A stretch of DNA of 64,000 nt from Bufo bufo (taxonomy: Eukaryota; Chordata; Amphibia; Anura; Bufonidae): positions 449,908,722-449,972,721 of the forward strand of contig NC_053392.1 in NCBI RefSeq assembly GCF_905171765.1, read 5' to 3'. A model generated the notes under the pieces. It searched no databases, had not been told where the DNA came from, and saw nothing but the letters and a program-made list of their open reading frames with translations. Positions 44,453-55,537 of the stretch are shown here, in pieces. The number at the start of each line of letters is the position of its first letter. Within the stretch, counting starts at the first letter, position 1. The translations under genes and the position numbers were made by a program.

Positions 44453-46405
44453 ATGTCAAACAGGGGGTATTCTTCTGAAGAGGCCTACAGGATTCTGACC
44501 CAGTCGGATGAGGAGTGGGAACCCTCATCTGACGAATCTAGCGGGTCAGAATATGAACCTGTGGAAAGCAGTGGCTCTCTGACCCAAAGTTCGGACGAGG
44601 AGGCTGAGGTCCCTGATAGCACCAGGCGTACCCGGCCCCGTGTCGCTAGACCACAGGTTACGCAGGATCCGCTTCAAGAGCAGCAGAGTGGGGCTGTCGC
44701 TGCCGGATCACGTGGTGAGGCATACACCAGCAGCGCAGCCCTTCCTGGACCTAGTACCAGCACTGCCGTACAACATGGTGAAGTAGCGAGCACCAGAAGG
44801 GCAGTTGAAGCTGGTACGGTGGCACGTGCAGTAGTTACCCCGTCGCAGCCACCGCACAGACAGGCCCGTAGAGCCCCTAGAGTCCCTGAGGTGCTGGCAA
44901 ACCCTGATTGGCAGTCACCAACTTCAGCCGCACCTGTAGTTCCCCCTTTCACCGCCCAGTCTGGAGTTCGGGTTGAGACGGCTCAAATCGGTTCGGCCCT
45001 GGGATTTTTTGAGCTGTTCTTGACTGCGGAGCTCTTGGACTTAGTCGTGGCAGAGACAAACCGGTATGCCACACAATTTATAACCGCAAACCCGGGAAGC
45101 TTTTATGCCCAGCCTTTCCGGTGGAAACCAGTCCAAGTTTCCGAAATTAAAATTTTTCTGGGCCTTCTCCTCAACATGGGTCTAACTAAAAAGCATGAAT
45201 TGCGGTCATATTGGTCCACGAACCCAATTCATCACATGCCCATGTTCTCTGCTGCTATGTCCAGGACACGATTTGAGACCATCCTCCGTTTTCTGCATTT
45301 TAGCGACAACACCACCTCCCGTCCCAGAGGCCACCCAGCTTTTGACCGGCTCCACAAAATTCGGCCCCTCATAGACCATTTCAACCAGAAATTTGCAGAT
45401 TTGTATACCCCCGAGCAAAACATCTGCATAGACGAGTCCCTAATACATTTTACCGGGCGCCTTGGCTTCAAACAATACATCCCAAGCAAGCGTGCCCGGT
45501 ATGGGGTCAAATTGTATAAGCTCTGTGAAAGGGCCACAGGCTATACCCACAAATTTCGTGTCTATGAGGGAAAAGATCAGACCCTGGAGCCGGTCGGTTG
45601 CCCTGACTACCTGGGGAGCAGTGGGAAGACAGTCTGGGACTTGGTGTCACCCTTATTCGGCAAGGGGTACCATCTTTATGTGGACAATTTCTACACAAGT
45701 GTGGCCCTCTTTAGGCATTTGTTTCTAGAACGGATTTGCGCCTGTGGCACCGTGCGACCTAGTCGCCGGGGCTTCCCCCAACGGCTTGTTACCACCCGTC
45801 TTGCAAGGGGGGAGAGGGCTGCCTTGTGTAATGAAGAACTGCTCGCGGTGAAATGGAGAGACAAGCGTGACGTTTACATGCTCTCCTCCATTCACGCAGA
45901 CACGACAATCCAAATTGAGCGAGCAACCCGTGTCATTGAAAAGCCCCTCTCAGTCCACGACTATAATTTGCTCATGGGAGGGGTGGACTTCAATGACCAG
46001 ATGTTGTCTCCGTATTTAGTTTCCCGCAGAACCAGACGCTGGTATAAGAAGGTGTCTGTATATTTGATTCAATTGGCGCTGTATAATAGTTTTGTTCTCT
46101 ACAGTAAGGCTGGGAGAACACGATCCTTCCTCAAATTCCAGGAAGAGATCATCGAGAACCTCCTGTATCCAGAAGGTTCCGTGGCCCCATCCACCAGTGT
46201 AGTTAGCCGTCTACACGAGCGACATTTCCCCAATGTCGTTGCTGGTACCTCAATCCAACCGTCACCCCGAAAAAGATGTCGTGTCTGTAGCAGGAGTGGA
46301 ATAAGGCGTGACACCCGCTATTTCTGTCCTGACTGCCCTGACCACCCTGCCCTATGCTTAGGAGAGTGTTTCCGGAAGTACCACACACAGGTACACCTAG
46401 CATAG
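44453..46405 (+). CDS. piggyBac transposase, intact, 650 aa
   Basis: The single uninterrupted frame begins MSNRGYSSEEAYRILTQSDE with an acidic Ser/Glu-rich region (residues 1-60) and a disordered Pro/Ala/Thr-rich stretch to about 170. The RNase H-like core follows. The three catalytic Asp are visible: D327 in CIDESLIHFTGR, D411 in LYVDNFYTS and D512 in GVDFNDQM. The spacing is close to the moth enzyme. The C-terminus is a Cys/His-rich finger (about 606-645: CRVC, CPDC, CLGEC, CFRKYH) that binds transposon ends in this family. The enzyme cuts at TTAA and leaves hairpin ends, so excision is seamless. Both TIRs and the TTAA duplication are present, so this element could still be competent. A domesticated PGBD-type gene is less likely because the transposon ends are intact. 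The start was chosen because upstream sequence is non-coding and the acidic N-terminus is typical. Confidence 0.95.
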   Translation: MSNRGYSSEEAYRILTQSDEEWEPSSDESSGSEYEPVESSGSLTQSSDEEAEVPDSTRRTRPRVARPQVTQDPLQEQQSGAVAAGSRGEAYTSSAALPGPSTSTAVQHGEVASTRRAVEAGTVARAVVTPSQPPHRQARRAPRVPEVLANPDWQSPTSAAPVVPPFTAQSGVRVETAQIGSALGFFELFLTAELLDLVVAETNRYATQFITANPGSFYAQPFRWKPVQVSEIKIFLGLLLNMGLTKKHELRSYWSTNPIHHMPMFSAAMSRTRFETILRFLHFSDNTTSRPRGHPAFDRLHKIRPLIDHFNQKFADLYTPEQNICIDESLIHFTGRLGFKQYIPSKRARYGVKLYKLCERATGYTHKFRVYEGKDQTLEPVGCPDYLGSSGKTVWDLVSPLFGKGYHLYVDNFYTSVALFRHLFLERICACGTVRPSRRGFPQRLVTTRLARGERAALCNEELLAVKWRDKRDVYMLSSIHADTTIQIERATRVIEKPLSVHDYNLLMGGVDFNDQMLSPYLVSRRTRRWYKKVSVYLIQLALYNSFVLYSKAGRTRSFLKFQEEIIENLLYPEGSVAPSTSVVSRLHERHFPNVVAGTSIQPSPRKRCRVCSRSGIRRDTRYFCPDCPDHPALCLGECFRKYHTQVHLA

Positions 46406-47249
46406 GGATCACATCTCACCAGGACAGGCACACAGGGCTATTAGGGCCCATTCACTCACAGCTGCTGCAAACGTCTCCTTTCACATGGGACAAAGTGCAT
46501 AACGTACTTCGCCACATCTTTGGGCGATTTGCGCTTTGCACATTGACCCATGGGGAAGGAGAGGTTTGTTCTATAAAGGTAAAAAAAAAACAAAAAAAAA
46601 AAAAACACCAGTAAGCAAAAAGGTTAATGTTCAGTTCAAAAAGTTAAAGTTTCTATGTTCTCTTCCAAAGTTAATAAAATTATTGTGTTGCGGCCTGGTT
46701 TTTTCTCTTTTTTTTTTTTTTTTTTACCTTCCAGGTGGACCAACCGATCGACTAGCTGCAGCACTGATGTGCATTCGGACAGAAGCATTGCGCTGCTGTC
46801 AGATTACACGCAAGTCGGTGTATGCGGCGCTGCAAGACGAGATTTCTCCTCTGCAGTAAAAGATACGTTTGCCGAGGCATATGAGCTGAGGAGGTGGCGG
46901 TGTTCATATACTTTGGCAAACACTTTGTATATATAAAAAAAAAAATCCCGGCAATGATTTATTCATCCACATCGATTGATGTGAATGGAGAAATCGGGTT
47001 TGCCAGGGCATACGAGCTAAGTGGGCATGGATGTTGGGCGGAGCTCCTATGTCCTGGCAGACGCCTTTCCCCTCCTTTTTCTTTTTTTGGCAGAGATTTT
47101 TTCATCCACATTGATCGATGCGAATGAAGAAATCTGTGCTGTTCATTTTTTTCTTTCAGCCCAGCGGCTGAACGGAAAAAAAAAATCTCATTACCTGTAT
47201 GCTCAATATAAGGAGAATAGCAGAAACTCCTAATGCTGGGCATACATGT
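46406..47249. other. piggyBac 3' region before the palindromic array
   Basis: No gene. Poly-A and poly-T runs lie at about 46580-46605 and 46700-46725. Two similar stretches (GGCATATGAGCTGAGGAGG and GGCATACGAGCTAAGTGGG, 46875-47030) point to an internal duplication. Confidence 0.5.
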
Positions 47250-48913
47250 AATGATTGCGGAGACCCTCAAATGCCAGGGCAGTACAAACACCCCACAAAT
47301 AACACCATTTTGGAAAGAAGACACCCCAAGGTATTCGCTGAGGGGCATATTGAGTCCATGAAAGATTGAAATTTTTGTCCCAAGTTAGCGGAAAGGGAGA
47401 CTTTGTGAGAACAAAATCCAAAAAATCAATTTCCGCTAACTTGTGCCAAAATTTTTTTTTTTCAATGAACTCGCCATGCCCCTCATTGAATACCTTGGGG
47501 TGTCTTCTTTCCAAAATGGGGTCACATGTGGGGTATTTATACTGCCCTGGCATTTTAGGGGCCCCAAAGCGTGAGAAGAAGTCTGGTATCCAAATGTCTA
47601 AAAATGCCCTCCTAAAAGGAATTTGGGCCCCTTTGCCCACCTAGGCTGCAAAAAAGTGTCACACATATGGTATCTCCGTATTCAGCAGAAGTTGGGGAAT
47701 ATGTTTTGGGGTGTCATTTTACATATACACATGCTGGGTGAGATAAATATCTTGGTCAAATGCCAACTTTGTATAAAAAAAATGGGAAAAGTTGTCTTTT
47801 GCCAAGATATTTCTCTCACCCAGCATGGGTATATGTAAAATGACACCCCAAAACACATTCCCCACCTTCTCCTGAGTACGGAGATACCAGATGTGTGACA
47901 CTTTTTTGCAGCCTAGGTGGGCAAAGGGGCCCACATTCCAAAGAGCACCTTTCAGATTTCACAGGTCATTTACCTACTTACCAGACATTAGGGCCCCTGG
48001 AAAATGCCAGGGCAGTATAACTACCCCACAAGTGACCCCATTTTGGAAAGAAGACACCCCAAGGTATTCCGTGAGGGGCATGGCAAGTTCCTAGAATTTT
48101 TTATTTTTTGTCACAAGTTAGTGGAAAATGATGTTTTTTTTTTTTTTTTTTTTTTCATACAAAGTCTCCTATTCCACTAACTTGTGACAAAAAAAAAAAA
48201 ATTCCATGAACTCACTATGCCCATCAGCGAATACCTTGGGGTCTCTTCTTTCCAAAATGGGGTCACTTGTGGGGTAGTTATACTGCCCTGGCATTCTAGG
48301 GGCCCAAATGTGTGGTAAGGAGTTTGAAATCAAATTCTGTAAAAAATGACGAGTGAAATCCGAAAGGTGCTCTTTGGAATATGGGCCCCTTTGCCCACCT
48401 AGGCTGCAAAAAAGTGTCACACATCTGGTATCTCCGTACTCAGGAGAAGGTGGGGAATGTGTTTTGGGGTGTCATTTTATATATACCCATGCTGGGTGAG
48501 AGAAATATCTTGGCAAAAGACAACTTTTCCCATTTTTTTATACAAAGTTGTCATTTGACCAAGATATTTATCTCACCCAGCATGGGTATATGTAAAATGA
48601 CACCCCAAAACACATTCCTCAACTTCTCCTGAGTACGGGGATACCAGATGTGTGACACTTTTTTGCAGCCTAGGTGGGCAAAGGGGCCCATATTCCAAAG
48701 AGCACCTTTCGGATTTCACAGGTCATTTTTCACTGAATTTGATTTCAAACTCCTTACCACACATTTGGGCCCCTAGAATGCCAGGGCAGTATAACTACCC
48801 CACAAGTGACCCCATTTTGGAAAGAAGAGACCCCAAGGTATTCGCTGATGGGCATAGTGAGTTCATGGAAGTTTTTATTTTTTGTCACAAGTTAGTGGAA
48901 TATGAGACTTTGT

Positions 48914-48945
<32 letters not shown>

Positions 48946-50620
48946 TTTTCCACTAACTTGTGACAAAAAATAAAAAATTCTAGGAACTCGCCATGCCCCT
49001 CACGGAATACCTTGGGGTGTCTTCTTTCCAAAATGGGGTCACTTGTGGGGTAGTTATACTGCCCTGGCATTCTAGGGGCCCAAATGTGTGGTAAGGAGTT
49101 TGAAATCAAATTCAGTAAAAAATGACGAGTGAAATCCGAAAGGTGCTCTTTGGAATATGGGCCCCTTTGCCCACCTAGGCTGCAAAAAAGTGTCACACAT
49201 CTGGTATCTCCGTACTCAGGAGAAGGTGGGGAATGTGTTTTGGGGTGTCATTTTATATATACCCATGCTGGGTGAGAGAAATATCTTGGCAAAAGACAAC
49301 TTTTCCCATTTTTTTATACAAAGTTGTCATTTGACCAAGATATTTATCTCACCCAGCATGGGTATATGTAAAATGACACCCCAAAACACATTCCTCAACT
49401 TCTCCTGAGTACGGGGATACCAGATGTGTGACACTTTTTTGCAGCCGAGGTGGGCAAAGGGGCCCATATTCCAAAGAGCACCTTTCGGATTTCACAGGTC
49501 ATTTTTCACTGAATTTGATTTCAAACTCCTTACCACACATTTGGGCCCCTAGAATGCCAGGGCAGTATAACTACCCCACAAGTGACCCCATTTTGGAAAG
49601 AAGAGACCCCAAGGTATTCGCTGATGGGCATAGTGAGTTCATGGAAGTTTTTATTTTTTGTCACAAGTTAGTGGAATATGAGACTTTGTATGAAAAAAAA
49701 AAAAAAAAAAAAAATCATCATTTTCCACTAACTTGTGACAAAAAATAAAAAATTCTAGGAACTCGCCATGCCCCTCACGGAATACCTTGGGGTGTCTTCT
49801 TTCCAAAATGGGGTCACTTGTGGGGTAGTTATACTGCCCTGGCATTCTAGGGGCCCAAATGTGTGGTAAGGAGTTTGAAATCAAATTCAGTAAAAAATGA
49901 CGAGTGAAATCCGAAAGGTGCTCTTTGGAATATGGGCCCCTTTGCCCACCTAGGCTGCAAAAAAGTGTCACACATCTGGTATCTCCGTACTCAGGAGAAG
50001 GTGGGGAATGTGTTTTGGGGTGTCATTTTATATATACCCATGCTGGGTGAGAGAAATATCTTGGCAAAAGACAACTTTTCCCATTTTTTTATACAAAGTT
50101 GTCATTTGACCAAGATATTTATCTCACCCAGCATGGGTATATGTAAAATGACACCCCAAAACACATTCCTCAACTTCTCCTGAGTACGGGGATACCAGAT
50201 GTGTGACACTTTTTTGCAGCCTAGGTGGGCAAAGGGGCCCATATTCCAAAGAGCACCTTTCGGATTTCACAGGTCATTTTTCACTGAATTTGATTTCAAA
50301 CTCCTTACCACACATTTGGGCCCCTAGAATGCCAGGGCAGTATAACTACCCCACAAGTGACCCCATTTTGGAAAGAAGAGACCCCAAGGTATTCGCTGAT
50401 GGGCATAGTGAGTTCATAGAACTTTTTATTTTTTGTCACAAGTTAGTGGAATATGAGACTTTGTAAGAAAAAAAAAAAAAAAAAAAAAATCATCATTTTC
50501 CGCTAACTTGTGACAAAAAATAAAAAGTTCTATGAACTCACTATGCCCATCAGCGAATACCTTAGGGTGTGTACTTTCCGAAATGGGGTCATTTGTGGGG
50601 TGTTTGTACTGTCTGGGCAT
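47250..50620. repeat. tandem array of about 775-bp palindromic units inside the piggyBac
   Basis: The text alternates orientation every 370-400 bp around nine symmetry centres near 47415, 47772, 48148, 48525, 48930, 49305, 49705, 50080 and 50478. Two centre types alternate: an A/T run flanked by CACAAGTTAGTGGAA and its complement, and AAATATCTTGGCAAAAGACA against its complement. The direct period is about 775 bp (shared ends at 48652, 49428 and 50203). The last three units look nearly identical, so the array expanded recently. Mirror-image open frames result from the symmetry and are not genes. Confidence 0.92.
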
Positions 50621-51086
50621 TGTAGAACCTCAGGAAACATGACAGGTGCTCAGAAAGTCAGAGCTGCTTCAAAAAGCGGAAATTCACATTTTTGTACCAT
50701 AGTTTGTAAACGCTATAACTTTTACCCAAACCATTTTTTTTCTACCCAAACATTTTTTTTTTATCAAAGACATGTAGAACTATAAATTTAGAGCAAAATT
50801 TCTATATGGATGTCGTTTTTTTTGCAAAATTTTACAACTGAAAGTGAAAAATGTCATTTTTTTGCAAAAAAATCGTTAAATTTCGATTAATAACAAAAAA
50901 AGTAAAAATGTCAGCAGCAATGAAATACCACCAAATGAAAGCTCTATTAGTGAGAAGAAAAGGAGGTAAAATTCATTTGGGTGGTAAGTTGCATGACCGA
51001 GCAATAAACGGTGAAAGTAGTGTAGGTCAGAAGTGTAAAAAGTGGCCTGGTCTTTCAGGGTGTTTAAGCACTGGGGGCTGAGGTGG
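50621..51086. other. piggyBac right terminal region
   Basis: T- and A-rich subterminal sequence leading to CACTGGGGGCTGAGGTGG-TTAA. No coding sequence. Confidence 0.6.
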
Positions 51087-51294
51087 TTAAACTAATAACA
51101 CACAAAGAATTAAATGTTACCATGTTTTTATTGAACACACCATGTAAACATTCACAGTGCAGGTGTAAAAGTATGTGAACCCTTGGATTTAATAACTGGT
51201 TGAACCTCCTTTGGCAGCAATAACTTCAACCAAACGTTTCCTGTAGTTGCAGATCAGACGTGCATAACGGTCAGGACTCCGTAATACTTAACCA

Positions 51295-52219
51295 TTACTC
51301 TATACAGAACTGTTTCAGTTCAGCAATATTCTTGGGATGTCTGGTGTGAATCGCTTTCCTGAGGTCATGCCACAGCATCTCAATCGGGTTGAGGTCAGGA
51401 CTCTGACTGGGCCACTCCAGAAGGCGTATTTTCTTCTGTTTAAGCCATTCTGTTGTTGATTTACTTCTATGCTTTGGGTCGGTGTCCTGTTGCAGCATCC
51501 ATCTTCTGTTGAGCTTCAGCTGGAGGAGAGATGGCCTTAACTTCTCCTGCAAAATGTCTTGATAAACTTGGGAATTCATTTTTCCTTCGATGATAGCAAT
51601 CCATCCAGGCCCTGACGCAGCAAAGCAGCCCCAAACCATGATGCCCCCACCACCATACTTCACAGTTGGGATGAGGTTTTGATGTTGGTGTGCTGTGCCT
51701 CTTTTTCTCCACACATAGTGTTGTGTGTTTCTTCCAAACAACTCAACTTTGGTTTCATCTGTCCACAGAATATTTTGCCAGTACTGCTGTGGAACATGCA
51801 GGTACTCTTGTGCAAACTATAAACGTGCAGCAATGGTTTTTTTTGGACAGCAGTGGCTTCCTCTGTGGTATCCTCCCATGAAATCCATTCTTGTTTAGTG
51901 TTTTACGTATCGTAGATTCGCTAACAGGGATGTTAGCATATGCCAGAGACTTTTGTAAGTCTTTAGCTGACACTCTAGGATTCTTCTTCACCTCATTGAG
52001 CAGTCTGTGTTGTGCTCTTGCAGTCATCTTTACAGGACGGCCACTCCTAGGGAGAGTAGCAGCAGTGCTGAACTTTCTCCATTTATAGACAATTTGTCTT
52101 ACCGTGGACTGATGAACAGCAAGGCTTTTGGAGATACTTTTATAACCCTTTCCAGCTTTATGCATGTCAACAATTCTTAATTGTAGGTATTCTGAGAGCT
52201 CTTTTGTGCGAGGCATCAT
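51295..52219 (-). pseudogene. Tc1-like DD34E transposase, frameshifted
   Basis: Starts [20 protein letters not shown] (52216) with two helix-turn-helix regions ([19 protein letters not shown] and [19 protein letters not shown]). The frame is lost near 51755-51860, around the first catalytic Asp (expected in the WTDETKVE context). It resumes with LFGRNTQHYVWRKR-like text, the second Asp in QQDTDPKHRS and the Glu in [12 protein letters not shown] stop follows FCIE at 51295, before the normal C-terminus. The copy is inactive. Confidence 0.88.
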
Positions 52220-52595
52220 TCACATCAGGCAATGCTTCTTGTGAAAAGCAAACCCAGAACTGGTGTTTGTTTTTATAGGGCAGGGCAGCTGTAACCAATA
52301 TCTCCAATCTCATCTCATTGATTGGACTCCAGTTGGCCGACACCTCACTCCAATTAGCTCTTGGAGAGGTCATTAGTCTAGGGGTTCACATACTTTTTCC
52401 ACCTGCACTGTGAATGTTTACATGGTGTGTTCAATAAAAACATTAGTACCATTTAATTCTTTGTGTGTTATTAGTTTAAGCAGACTGTGATTGTCTATTG
52501 TTGTGACTTAGATGAAGATAAGATCACATTTTATGACCAATTTGTGCAGAAATCCATATCATTCCAAAGGGTTCACATACTTTTTATTGCAACTA

Positions 52596-53010
52596 TATTC
52601 TTGATCTCTGCTGCTTGTATCATCAGTAGAAGGTTGTAACACGAGAAACAGCGAGCTGATCTCTGTTCTCCACCGTCAATCACTGGAAGATGATTTTTCT
52701 CACAATCCTTAAACACCCCTTCTCATTCAGAGAAAGACATAAAGCCTCAGATAGTTTAATATTGCATTATAACCATATGCTGCACGAGCAATATTTTACC
52801 TACTAGATCCCCACTCTGACCATCACAACTTTTTAAGCCCTCCCCTTCCTTTCCGTATTTGCATACATTCCTCGTTATATTATAACATTATAATATATTT
52901 ACTTCTCTATTATCACAAATTTTCTAATAAAAATTATACGTTATATAAAACTTTACGCCACTCAATATAAAAAAAAAAACCTGGTCTAAAATTCCCATTC
53001 ACATAGGTAT
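52596..53010. repeat. left arm of an inverted pair of unassigned repeats
   Basis: ATTCAGAGAAAGACATAAAG (52723) and CTTTCCGTATTTGCATACAT (52852) recur inverted at about 55725 and 55055. The identity is moderate. Similarity continues after the LTR at 53011-53676 as GTGATTTTCCTCTCATCTGA (53686). The repeat family was not identified. Confidence 0.6.
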
Positions 53011-53676
53011 TGTCACTAGGGTGTCACAACCTATCGCTTACCCTGTTGGGCTTGGGGTCAGACAGTTACAGCAGGTAGCTACGCCCTCAGTTTCTCAAGG
53101 GATCGCTCTATGACCTAATGGTGAGAATGGATTCCGGTCCACGTTTTCCTGCTTAGGTTTGTGATCATTTTTGTCCCATTTAGGAATCTGTAGCTTTTCC
53201 TTTCAGCTGTTCTCGGTCAGCCATTCCCAGCTACTATATATTCTCCCTCTCTGCTCCCCTTGTTGCCAGATATAGAGCTTCCTTCCAGATTTTCTATTCT
53301 GACCTCAGGTGGACAACTGTTGCTGTGGAGCCGTTGGAACTGAAGCTGTTGGATCTCCGGTTCACTTCTGTTGTTGTCTCCCTTCAGGGATTGTTGATTG
53401 TGTTTGTCCTTTCCCTGTTGTCACCCTAGGTGTCAGTGGTGAGGACTAGTGCTCCCACCGCCCTATTCATTACCTAGGGCTTAAGTCAGGGTAAGCCAGG
53501 GACGAGGCACATGATCGGCGTACGGGTTAGCAGCCAGTCTAGGGACGTCAGGGCAGCCAGGTGCCAGTGCCAGGTGAGCTAGAGGTCACCACTCCTACCT
53601 CTCCTTAGTGGAAGGGTACTCCTCTCCCCTCCCCCCCCCCTGCGCTGCACCTCTGTTACCTGCCATCTCAGACATG
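53011..53676. mobile_element. solo LTR-like insertion
   Basis: Begins TGTCACTAGGGTGTC and ends near CATCTCAGACATG. ATAGGTAT occurs on both sides (53003-53010, 53677-53684), and the inverted partner arm at about 54920 lacks the insert, so an insertion is certain. The exact TG...CA end (53674 or 53676) is ambiguous. Confidence 0.65.
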
Positions 53677-53684
53677 ATAGGTAT

Positions 53685-53992
53685 AGTGATTTTCCTCTCA
53701 TCTGATAGACTTGGGATAGTCAATTTCCTCACTATTATATCCTAAAACACTGTTCACATTTACCACTCCCATTAGAAATATTAAAAAAGGCTTGGCGTTT
53801 CACAGTGGGATTGGAACTAGTAAATAACAAATGTAGGGGAAGGGGGGCAGATACTATAGAAAAATGTGCCTCATTCACCGAAGACAAGTGGAGTGGATAT
53901 ACATATTGGGAACTCTGCAACCTGCTAGATTAAATGTAGTGTTCAATCTGAATTATTTTGGTTTAAAAAGCTCTGTGAATATTCTCCATGAA
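53685..53992. other. unassigned, possible decayed coding remnant
   Basis: The stretch after 53745 (CACTCCCATTAGAAATATT...) reads for about 55 codons in one frame with ADTIEKCASFTEDKWSGYT. I do not recognise it and would not call a gene. Confidence 0.25.
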
Positions 53993-54729
53993 TTAAAGGG
54001 TTTCTATCACTTCGTATGACATAATTAGTTGTCAGACACTAGCGATCTGCTAGTGTCTGCTCTGGCCAACCATCCTACTATAATCACTTGTGGGGCAGCG
54101 GTTTTGCTAAAAAAACTAACTTTTATAAATATGCTAATGAGCCTCTAGGTGCTATGTGGGCGTCATTAGCACCTAGAGGCTCCGTCTACCTTCATACACA
54201 GCCGCCGCCCAGCGCGTCCCTCCAGCCCGTCCCTCCAGCCCGCCCATGTCCTCCTCCGTGTGACGCAGCGGACGAGTTCTCGCGCATGCGCCGTGCGCGG
54301 CTGTATTCGGCGCATTTGAGATGTCTCAGCTCGGAGCGGTCAGACATTCAATGCGCATGCGCGGCTGTATTCGGCGCATGCGCATTGAATGTCTGACCGC
54401 TCCGAGCTGAGACATCTCAAGTGCGCCGAATACAGCCGCGCACGGCGCATGCGCGAGAACTCGTCCGCTGCGTCACACGGAGGAGGACATGGGCGGGCTG
54501 GAGGGACGCGCTGGGCGGCGGCTGTGTATGAAGGTAGACGGAGCCTCTAGGTGCTAATGATGCCCACATAGCACCTAGAGGCTCATTAGCATATTTATAA
54601 AAGTTAGTTTTTTAGCAAAACCGCTGCCCCACAAGTGATTATAGTAGGATGGTTGGCCAGAGCAGACACTAGCAGATCGCTAGTGTCTGACAGCTAATTA
54701 TGTCATACGAAGTGATAGAAACCCTTTAA
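53993..54729. mobile_element. 737-bp palindromic (fold-back) T2-type MITE
   Basis: TTAAAGGGTTTCTATCACTT at the left is mirrored by AAGTGATAGAAACCCTTTAA at the right, with TTAA at both edges. The two arms of roughly 360 bp are complementary almost throughout, meeting near 54361 in a GC-rich centre with repeated GCGCATGCGC. No coding sequence; apparent frames are mirrored. Confidence 0.92.
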
Positions 54730-55287
54730 CTAACACTATTGAGGTAGAGATTGAGTGAATATTATTTATAAGGAAGGTTTTTCAGGGACAGGTGGATGGT
54801 GGGGTGGGGTGAATGTGAACAGTTTTGTAGGATATAATAGGAAATACCGTGGTGTATGAGTAAGTGAATTGGGTTTGAATAACCCAAGTCCATCAGATGA
54901 GAGGAAAATCACTATATTCTACCTGTGTGCATGAGAGTTTATAATTTTGAATTTTTTTTTTTTTAATATGGCATAAAGTTTAATGTAACTTATCATTTTA
55001 ATTAGATAGAAATATATGATATGATATAATGTTATAATATAATGAGGAGTGTATGTAAATACGGAAAGGAAGGGAGGACTTAAAAAGCCGGATGGCAAGG
55101 TTATTAGTCTGGAGCCCCTGATGAAGCGAAAGGGAAAACCCAGGTCGGGTTTATATTGATGTGCACTTTTAAAAAGCGTGTTTTTTGACTATAATAAAGT
55201 GTTTTAACTACATTGAAGTTGTGGTGTTACACCATTGTTTTTTTCCTTTGCTTTCTAATGATACATATAGAGAAGAGGTCTGATTAA
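54730..55287. repeat. right arm of the inverted unassigned repeat pair
   Basis: Mirrors 52596-53010 and 53686-53750. It contains CCCTGATGAAGCGAAAGGGA (55117-55136), a degenerate hammerhead-like box, and an AATAAAG near 55190 that could be a 3' end signal. Confidence 0.5.
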
Positions 55288-55537
55288 GGGCTCATGCACA
55301 CGGCCAAAGCCGTTTTTGCGTTTCGCAAAACACAGATACCGGCCATGTGCATTCCACATTTTGCAGAACGTCCTACCCTCTATAAAGCAGACCTATCCTT
55401 GTCCATAATATGGACAAGAATAGGACATGTTCTATTTATTTGCGGGTGCCGCAGAACGGACATTGATGTGAATGGGTCTACTTCCGACTCACGAAAAATG
55501 CGGATCGGACTAAAACAACGGTCGTGTGCATGAGCCC
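55288..55537. mobile_element. Harbinger-type MITE, TAA duplication
   Basis: Ends GGGCTCATGCACACGG and the inverted CGTGTGCATGAGCCC, flanked by TAA (55285-55287, 55538-55540). Same family as 4391 and 5432. 250 bp. Confidence 0.8.

Larger units (their letters stand above)
43499..51086 (+). mobile_element. piggyBac transposon, full length, 7.6 kb
   Basis: TTAA at 43495-43498 and 51087-51090 flanks ends that both start CCACCTC (left CCACCTCCCGACCGCC; right, inverted, CCACCTCAGCCCCCAG). It holds an intact transposase (44453-46405), six stacked hairpins at the left end and a 3.3-kb palindromic array on the right. It is longer than most piggyBac elements because of that array. Confidence 0.9.
43381..52595 (-). 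mobile_element. Tc1-like transposon split by a piggyBac
   Basis: Left terminus CAGTTGCAAGAAAAAGTATG and the inverted right terminus TAGTTGCAATAAAAAGTATG stand next to TA on both sides. The long inverted ends continue to match (ATGGATTTCTGCACAAATTG against its complement near 52545). Inside the left inverted repeat the target ...GTCTGC-TTAA-ACTAATAAC is opened by the piggyBac at 43499-51086. The right inverted repeat still shows the unbroken GTTATTAGTTTAAGCAGAC. The original Tc1 length was about 1.6 kb. Confidence 0.9.

Noticed and set aside
46536..47348. Small frames after the piggyBac transposase
   Set aside because: Low-complexity runs of Lys and Phe from poly-A and poly-T; no evidence of an accessory gene.
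48381..49971. Repeated open frames of 83 and 103 codons on both strands
   Set aside because: Mirror images produced by the palindromic array inside the piggyBac.
54088..54396. 102-codon open frame
   Set aside because: Lies in one arm of a palindromic MITE; no protein features.
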